Part shown: piece after piece, positions 50,791-55,488 of the stretch
How the letters are laid out: every line of letters begins with the position of its first letter
How positions within the stretch are numbered: position 1 is the stretch's first letter
Assembly: GCA_026692905.1 (NCBI GenBank)
Contig: JAPLNL010000037.1
Span: 1 to 55,488, forward strand
DNA: 55,488 nucleotides
Source of the DNA: Planctomycetota bacterium
Lineage (GTDB): Bacteria; Planctomycetota; Planctomycetia; Pirellulales; Pirellulaceae
Reading direction: 5' to 3'
Notes under the pieces: model-generated
Databases searched by the model: none
Told to the model about the DNA's origin: nothing
The model's input: only the letters and a program-made list of their open reading frames with translations
Made by a program: the position numbers and the translations under genes

Positions 50791-51744
50791 TCACCCGCGA
50801 GGGTGAAACTTCTGGTGGATCTTCTTCAACTTGCTATTCTCGACGTGCGTATAGATCTGAGTCGTTTGGATACTGGCATGTCCGAGCATTTCCTGAATCA
50901 GCCTGAGATCAGCACCACCAGCGAGCAAGTGAGTTGCGAACGAGTGCCTCAGCGTGTGAGGGCTAACTTCGGCATCGATCCCAGCCCGAATTGCAAAGCG
51001 TTTGATTAACTCCCATATCGCCTCGCGGCGCATTCGTTGCCCGGTTCTCGAAAGAATGAGCCAAGGTGAAACCGCCAATTCTCGTTGAGCGGCCAGAAGC
51101 GGTCTGTACTCCGCCAGATAAAACTCGATGGCTTCGATGGCTCGTTCGCCGAGCGGTACCATCCGTTGCTTGCTCCCCTTGCCCTCCGCCAAACAATAGC
51201 CGTCCTTCAAGTTGACGTTGGCGACGAGCAAGTTGCTGGTTTCGGAAACGCGACAGCCGGTCGCATACATCAATTCCAAAATGGCTCGATCTCGAATCCA
51301 GTGTTGGTCAAATTTTTGAGGAGCAGCCAGGAAGCGATCGACTTGTGCGATACTTAGAACCTTGGGGACCCGCTGCCAAACTTTGGGAGTCGTCAATAGT
51401 TCTGCAGGATTGTCTGCGATCGCGCTTTCCAGCTGCAAAAATTTGTAAAACATGCGAATGGCCACGATATGCCTGGAAATCGACGTGGCGGCCAAGTGTT
51501 TGTTTTTGAGAAACGCAGCAAATTCGGTTAAATCGGAAATGCCGAGCACCGTTGGGGAGCGACCGTCGAGCCATTCTTTCATATGCTCTAGATCACGACG
51601 GTAAGCTTGTACGGTGTTTTCGGCCAAATGGCATTCGCTACGCAGGTAAACCGTGTACCGTTCGATCCAACCAGCCATCGTTTCAAACGGTTTAGGTGAC
51701 TCGGCGACCGCTTGTTTGAGTTTTTTTAACTTGCTAACAGCCAT
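50791..51744 (-). CDS. xerD: Tyrosine recombinase XerD-like
   Basis: The 317-residue protein has a SAM-like core-binding domain (about 25-110, WIERYTVYLRSE) and a tyrosine recombinase catalytic domain. The residues seen are arginine in GCRVSE, lysine in KGSKQR, HTLRHSFATHLL, and the histidine and nucleophilic tyrosine in LGHASIQTTQIYTHV. XerD with XerC resolves chromosome dimers at dif. No dif site or XerC is seen nearby. It converges with the sulfatase gene, with 16 bp between stops, and has no phage neighbours. Confidence 0.93.
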   Translation of the reverse strand: MAVSKLKKLKQAVAESPKPFETMAGWIERYTVYLRSECHLAENTVQAYRRDLEHMKEWLDGRSPTVLGISDLTEFAAFLKNKHLAATSISRHIVAIRMFYKFLQLESAIADNPAELLTTPKVWQRVPKVLSIAQVDRFLAAPQKFDQHWIRDRAILELMYATGCRVSETSNLLVANVNLKDGYCLAEGKGSKQRMVPLGERAIEAIEFYLAEYRPLLAAQRELAVSPWLILSRTGQRMRREAIWELIKRFAIRAGIDAEVSPHTLRHSFATHLLAGGADLRLIQEMLGHASIQTTQIYTHVENSKLKKIHQKFHPRG

Positions 51745-51849
51745 AATTCAAATATCCGGTCGCCATAGTCGATCAAACGAAATACGATTGTATGCTCTGA
51801 AACGAGCCGTAAGCGTTAACGCATTGTAGTTTTCAAAGGGAAGACGGGT

Positions 51850-52836
51850 ATGAAGATACTGGTTGTCGGTGGAGCAGGATACGTCGGTTCGCACTCGGTC
51901 AAGCTGCTGACGTCACTCGGGCATACGGTTTGGGTCTACGACAATCTTTCCCGCGGCCACCGCGAAAGCGTCCCAAAAGAGATACTCATTGAGGGCAATC
52001 TGACCGATCGTGCGTTGCTGATGCGAGTCATGCAAGAAAAAGAGATCGACGCGGTTATGCACTTTGCGGCCTATGCTCTGGTAGGGGAGTCTGTGCAGCA
52101 TCCCGCCATGTATTACCAAAACAATGTGACTGCCACGTTTGAATTGCTTGAAGCCATGCGGGCAGCTGGGGTTTGGCGATTTGTGTTCTCAAGCACCACC
52201 GCCACCTACGGGCAACCCGACAAGATGCCTATCTCGGAAGACACGCCCCAAAATCCAATCAACCCCTACGGCTTCACGAAGCTAGTCGTAGAACGCGCTC
52301 TCGCAGATTACGCCCACGCCTATGGCTTTGGAGTCGCCGCCCTGCGTTACTTCAACGCGTCAGGCGCATCCGCCGATGGCTCGATTGGCGAAGACCACGA
52401 TCCAGAAAGCCATCTCATTCCGATCGTCCTGCAAGTTGCCTTGGGACAGCGAGAGAGTATCTCTATCTTTGGCAAAGACTACCCAACTCCCGACGGAACT
52501 TGCATCCGCGATTACATTCACGTCGAGGATTTGGCCACCGCCCACGTTTCGGCCCTACTGAAGCTAAAGCCGGGTGCCGTCATGCAAATGAACTTGGGCA
52601 CCGGCGTCGGGCATAGCGTCTTAGAAGTTATCGAAGCGTGTCGCAAGGTCACCGGCCATCCCATTCCGATCGTCTATTCCGATCGTCGTCCTGGCGACCC
52701 AGCTTGCTTGATCGCGAACAGCAACTTGGCGCAAACGACACTCGACTGGAAACCCAGGTACATCGAAATCGAAGGCATCGTCGAAACGGCTTGGCGATGG
52801 CATCAATCACACCCGAAAGGCTACGCAACAACGTAA
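51850..52836 (+). CDS. galE: UDP-glucose 4-epimerase
   Basis: The 328-residue extended SDR has the cofactor motif VVGGAGYVGSH, the serine in SSTTATYG and the catalytic pair in NPYGFTK. NLSRGH and ALRYFNASGA are GalE signatures, and GTGVGHSVLEVI near the end is typical. It interconverts UDP-glucose and UDP-galactose. Its stop codon lies in the first unit of a tandem hairpin repeat. Confidence 0.93.
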   Translation: MKILVVGGAGYVGSHSVKLLTSLGHTVWVYDNLSRGHRESVPKEILIEGNLTDRALLMRVMQEKEIDAVMHFAAYALVGESVQHPAMYYQNNVTATFELLEAMRAAGVWRFVFSSTTATYGQPDKMPISEDTPQNPINPYGFTKLVVERALADYAHAYGFGVAALRYFNASGASADGSIGEDHDPESHLIPIVLQVALGQRESISIFGKDYPTPDGTCIRDYIHVEDLATAHVSALLKLKPGAVMQMNLGTGVGHSVLEVIEACRKVTGHPIPIVYSDRRPGDPACLIANSNLAQTTLDWKPRYIEIEGIVETAWRWHQSHPKGYATT

Positions 52837-52972
52837 AGCGATTGTCCTAAATCGCTTGTGCCAAAAAGTGTAAAGCGATTGTCCTAAATCGCTTGTGCCA
52901 AAAAGTGTAAAGCGATTGTCCTCAATCGCTTATGCCAAAAAGTGTGGCGAGATTGTCCTCAATCGCTTCGAG
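52833..52972. repeat. Tandem 37-bp hairpin repeat
   Basis: Three complete 37-bp units (52833-52869, 52870-52906, 52907-52943) and a partial fourth each form a hairpin: AAAGCGATT and AATCGCTT arms around GTCCT, then GTGCCAAAAAGT. Unit three differs slightly (TCCTCAATCGCTTATG). The galE stop is inside unit one. The arms are contiguous without spacers, so it is not a CRISPR. It may serve as a multi-step terminator or an mRNA end protector. Confidence 0.95.
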
Positions 52973-53089
52973 CGGGCTCTGTTCTGTGTGGGCTCCACTT
53001 GCCGAGTGGATCGGTCCATCCAAGACATGCTGTTCGGTCACTTACGTTTGTCAAACCGCAACCCATGAATCCCTAAGCCTAACAGAGCC

Positions 53090-54304
53090 ATGCAAGATAT
53101 CATCATAGAAAAACCATATCAGTTTGTTCCACCGCACCGTGGAAACTTCCTGCCCAAGGCGATTCTCAAACTCGGCTTAGTCCCTTGGTATCTAAGGAAG
53201 TATGAAGGAGTCGTCTCACATCAATTGCGGGGCGTTGACCATTTGCGTGAGTCGATGCGACAGGGGCATGGAGTTTTGCTTGCTCCGAACCATTGCCGCT
53301 ATGCCGACCCGTTGGTCATGGCCTTCCTGGCACAGGAAGCGCAGGTACCCATGTTTGCGATGGCGAGTTGGCATTTGTTTGAACAGAGCCGGTTGCAACG
53401 CTGGGCCTTGAGTACGATGGGCGCCTTTAGCGTCTACCGAGAAGGGCTCGACAGACAGTCCCTCGATACGGCAATTGATATGCTAACCGATCCCAAGCGG
53501 CCGTTAGTCGTTTTTCCTGAGGGGACCGTTTTCCGTACCAACGATCGTTTGCAGCCGTTATTGGATGGCGTAGCTTTCATGGCCAGGACTGCGGCCAAGC
53601 GTAGAGCGAAAGACGGAGGGACGGGCAAGGTTGTGATCCATCCCGTCGCGATCAAGTACATATTTCATGGTGATCTAGAAAAAGCGGTCGACCCGACTTT
53701 AGATGCGTTGGAAAAGCGGCTGACGTGGACCTTGCTCAAAGAGACCACAACCACACAACGCATCCATCGCATCACTTTGGCCATGTTGAGCCTCAAGGAG
53801 ATTGAGTATCTTGGTGCCGCACAACAGGGCAACATCGAGGAACGCCAGCAACGCTTAGTGGATCATTTGCTCTGTCCGCTGGAACAGGAGTGGTTGGGCA
53901 AGACGACTGCGGACACGATTATTCCGCGGATCAAAGCGCTGCGAATGAAAATTGTTCCTGAGCTAACGACCGGCGAATTGGACGGGGCCGAGCGAGAGCG
54001 GCGATGGACACAATTATCGCAAATCTACTTGTCCCAGCAGATCGCCTCCTACCCGCCCGATTACGTCGTATTCCCGACCACGGACACTCGAATTTTGGAA
54101 ACGGTTGAGAGACTCGAAGAGGACATAACAGACCGAGTCGGCGTTCACGGTCCATTAGAAGTGATCATCCAGGTAGATGAAGCCATCGAGGTACCGACCG
54201 ATCGAACGCCAAGAGGAGAAGAGGACCCGATCATGAAACGATTGCGAGAGCGAATGCAAGCTATGTTGGATCAACTATCAACGGAAGCCAACATGGTTCA
54301 ATAG
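53090..54304 (+). CDS. 1-acyl-glycerol-3-phosphate acyltransferase-like protein
   Basis: The 404-residue protein has the PlsC acyltransferase motifs: NHCRYADP (NHxxxxD-like, about residue 62), VYREGLDR and FPEGTVFRTND (FPEG). The acyltransferase domain covers about 40-240. The C-terminal 160 residues form a charged helical region (EEIEYLGAAQQGNIEERQQ-like) found in a subset of such proteins. It would acylate lysophosphatidate or another glycerolipid at the membrane. It is downstream of galE and the tandem repeats, separated by about 250 bp. Confidence 0.85.
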   Translation: MQDIIIEKPYQFVPPHRGNFLPKAILKLGLVPWYLRKYEGVVSHQLRGVDHLRESMRQGHGVLLAPNHCRYADPLVMAFLAQEAQVPMFAMASWHLFEQSRLQRWALSTMGAFSVYREGLDRQSLDTAIDMLTDPKRPLVVFPEGTVFRTNDRLQPLLDGVAFMARTAAKRRAKDGGTGKVVIHPVAIKYIFHGDLEKAVDPTLDALEKRLTWTLLKETTTTQRIHRITLAMLSLKEIEYLGAAQQGNIEERQQRLVDHLLCPLEQEWLGKTTADTIIPRIKALRMKIVPELTTGELDGAERERRWTQLSQIYLSQQIASYPPDYVVFPTTDTRILETVERLEEDITDRVGVHGPLEVIIQVDEAIEVPTDRTPRGEEDPIMKRLRERMQAMLDQLSTEANMVQ

Positions 54305-54442
54305 TCGAGTCCGTTCAATAGGCGACACGGTCCGATAGTTGAAAAAGACATGAGCCAACACATTGAAGGAGGCAATTCACTATGTGAATTGTTGAAACGG
54401 AAAAAAACGACCTTTAGGGCTGGACTTAGCAAAGGTAAAGCG

Positions 54443-54448
54443 TATCAT
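54443..54448 (+). promoter_or_regulatory. Candidate -10 box of the tRNA-fMet gene
   Basis: TATCAT lies 5 bp before the tRNA 5' end, with TGGACT about 16 bp upstream as a weak -35. The transcript would start close to the mature 5' end. Confidence 0.4.
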
Positions 54449-54453
54449 AACCA

Positions 54454-54527
<74 letters not shown>

Positions 54528-54540
54528 CTCTACCAACCCT

Positions 54541-54557
54541 GTCAAACTTTGTTTGAC
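54541..54557 (+). other. Short hairpin after the tRNA
   Basis: Arms GTCAAAC and GTTTGAC enclose TTT about 14 nt after the tRNA. It may help 3' processing or mark an attachment junction. Confidence 0.4.
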
Positions 54558-54574
54558 CTCCGGGTTAAGTATTT

Positions 54575-54613
54575 AAGCCGGTGATGGTGTAATGCACTGT
54601 CGCCGGCTTTTTT
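54575..54613 (+). terminator. Intrinsic terminator after the tRNA
   Basis: Arms AAGCCGGTG (54575-54583) and CGCCGGCTT (54601-54609) pair over nine positions (one G-U) around a 17-nt loop, followed by a run of six T residues. Confidence 0.8.
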
Positions 54614-54941
54614 CGTTTTTCCGCGAGGTTTTTACAAGGGAAAACGCACTTTGGCCCACTCTCTCGCGGATCTCTGGCTCTCCAACTAGAGACTCTCTAT
54701 CCGACGACTCCACCCACCGCGGCGAGAGCGCGTACCCCCGAATCTCACGACTCTCTTGTCTCTCTGACCTTCGGCTTATGTGATTTTCCCAGGCCGAGAG
54801 ACTCTCCAGAGACCACCCAAAAAATGCCGCTTTGGCCTGCAAAAAATCATTCTGTGGGACGTCGTCGGGACAAATTGCATAGTTATTCCTGAGAAGCGGT
54901 TTGGTTCGGTTCGGTAGGTTGAATGTGCTTAAGCATGCATC
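54614..54941. other. Spacer with ACTCTC/GAGAG motif cluster
   Basis: No believable gene fills this 328-bp spacer. ACTCTC recurs at 54658, 54692, 54750 and 54801 in the same direction, with GAGAG complements at 54724 and 54796. Such repeated short motifs upstream of a mobile-element gene can be protein binding sites, for example recombinase arms, but this is inference. Confidence 0.35.
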
Positions 54942-54951
54942 AGGAGGTTAT

Positions 54952-55350
54952 ATGTCTGAGATGGTCTCGCCGGCGGAGCAAGTAACGCGGGTGGCAACAC
55001 TGTTGGGACGAGCGGTGCTGCGGTGGAAACGCGAGAAAGAACAATCGTCAGAAATCTCGGAAATCGTCTCGGACTCTCTACCCAAACGGCTTGAGTTTAG
55101 TCCGGTTTCCTCGCTCTCTGTGACTGGTCAAAACGACGAGGCGACGGGCCTCGAAGAGACCAGTTCAGACTCCGAGATAAATCCAAACAACCATGTGCGA
55201 GGAGCAACAAACAAAGATCGCGACCTTGATCGTCGAAGCGATTTGGCGAAACGCGAACAAGATGGTCGAGCAGCTGGCCGTCGCATCGAAAGAGCCGACC
55301 ACGCCACCAAGCGACGCAACGATGTTCAGCGACAAGGAGGCCGACGATGA
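54952..55350 (+). CDS. Small hypothetical protein at the edge of a mobile element
   Basis: A 132-residue protein starting MSEMVSPAEQVTRVATLLG, with a perfect AGGAGG 4 nt before ATG 54952. The N-terminal 60 residues look normal (helical, charged). The C-terminal third, from about residue 80, is very Arg/Asp-rich and resembles out-of-frame translation; another frame there gives a more natural protein. So either the gene ends early by frameshift or two genes overlap. It is followed by a DUF2924 gene whose ATG overlaps its stop by 4 nt. I do not recognise the family. Confidence 0.6.
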   Translation: MSEMVSPAEQVTRVATLLGRAVLRWKREKEQSSEISEIVSDSLPKRLEFSPVSSLSVTGQNDEATGLEETSSDSEINPNNHVRGATNKDRDLDRRSDLAKREQDGRAAGRRIERADHATKRRNDVQRQGGRR

Positions 55351-55357
55351 GTCCTGA
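55193..55357 (+). CDS. Possible overlapping small ORF
   Basis: In the +2 frame relative to the preceding gene, a 54-codon ORF starts at ATG 55193 and reads MCEEQQTKIATLIVEAIWRN onward, acidic and helical with ordinary composition. It overlaps the preceding ORF's dubious C-terminal part and the first 11 nt of the DUF2924 gene. It has no clear Shine-Dalgarno site. It may be the true gene here, reached by frameshift or by reinitiation. Confidence 0.4.
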   Translation: MCEEQQTKIATLIVEAIWRNANKMVEQLAVASKEPTTPPSDATMFSDKEADDES

Positions 55358-55488
55358 TACGAAAGTAAAATTGGCAGAGTTGTCCGAGTTAACCATTGGC
55401 CAGCTCGCTGCCAAATACGAAAAGCTGTTCGGCGAGAAGTGCCGCTCGAGGAACCGACGCTATGTCTACCGCCGAGTCGCTTGGAAGA
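55347..55488 (+). CDS. DUF2924-like protein, truncated by window end
   Basis: ATG 55347 has AGGAGG at 55335-55340 and overlaps the preceding stop (ATGA). The 47 visible residues include LTIGQLAAKYEKLFGEK, RSRNRRYVYRRVAWK, which is the DUF2924 signature (short acidic helix, then SRN...RRIAW). DUF2924 proteins accompany recombinases in phage-like and integrative elements. The gene continues past the window. Confidence 0.8.
   Translation, partial: MSPDTKVKLAELSELTIGQLAAKYEKLFGEKCRSRNRRYVYRRVAWK

Noticed and set aside
50791-51744. XerD-like gene as a phage or integrative-element integrase
   Set aside because: Length, motifs and neighbours fit a housekeeping XerD; no attachment repeat or phage genes lie next to it.
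52833-52972. CRISPR array
   Set aside because: Units of 37 bp are contiguous, with no spacers and no cas genes nearby.
54573-54842. 89-codon minus-strand ORF after the tRNA
   Set aside because: Covers a terminator and the ACTCTC spacer; no binding site or recognisable motif.

Overview
The window looks like a chromosomal piece of a planctomycete, probably of the Pirellulaceae type. The reasons are the DUF1501 and DUF1549/DUF1553 (planctomycete cytochrome) proteins, a DUF1559 prepilin-like protein, three PEP-CTERM or lipoprotein-type surface proteins, a formylglycine sulfatase, a fused ResB-CcsA cytochrome c assembly protein, and many intergenic hairpin repeats. No genus can be named from this alone.

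Layout. 0-2.3 kb (minus): a tight operon of an extended SDR reductase, a small methyltransferase-like protein and an HD-type alarmone-hydrolase-like protein, preceded by hairpin repeats. 2.4-5.8 kb (plus): a MacB/LolD-type ABC ATPase and its duplicated FtsX permease. 6-11.8 kb (minus): a lipoprotein, a 1234-residue ResB-CcsA fusion and a PyrK-type ferredoxin reductase. 12.2-13.5 kb: a degenerate HD-GYP protein. 13.6-15.6 kb: a cobalamin-riboswitch-like RNA leading a DUF4465 PEP-CTERM protein and a DUF1559 protein. 15.9-23.6 kb (minus): the planctomycete DUF1549/1553 + DUF1501 + DUF1501 set, then a rhamnulose-phosphate aldolase/dehydrogenase fusion. 23.8-30.3 kb: an S9 peptidase, a four-helix-bundle gene bracketed by 7-8 bp tandem arrays, a prenyltransferase-repeat protein and a tagaturonate epimerase. 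30.5-40.2 kb: a surface-protein cluster (pilin-like secreted protein, nidogen-like PEP-CTERM protein, large periplasmic chaperone-like protein, secretin, AsmA/TamB-like protein, small lipoprotein). 40.6-41.5 kb: a 48-residue histone-H1-like gene missed by ordinary ORF length limits, with a long GATC-rich upstream region carrying two DnaA-box matches. 41.5-46.9 kb: site-2-protease-like M50 peptidase, coaD, membrane proteins, a cysteine-desulfurase-like enzyme, an esterase and an RDD protein. 47-54.3 kb: a triple-domain sulfatase/esterase/SGNH hydrolase, xerD, galE and a PlsC acyltransferase. 54.4 kb to the end: initiator tRNA-fMet followed by the left edge of what looks like a mobile element (DUF2924 gene, perfect Shine-Dalgarno sites, overlapping starts).

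Themes. Sugar and polysaccharide use recurs: rhamnose and uronate catabolism, sulfatase plus two esterase modules, and galE. Envelope biology is dense: secretin, TamB-like protein, PEP-CTERM proteins and lipoproteins. The most promising candidates for an undescribed system are the B12-riboswitch-controlled DUF4465/DUF1559 pair (13650-15639), read here as a candidate surface cobamide-capture module, and the secretin/chaperone-like/pilin-like cluster (30516-35605), read as a candidate surface-appendage export system. Functions are inferred from motifs read by eye; no database search was run.
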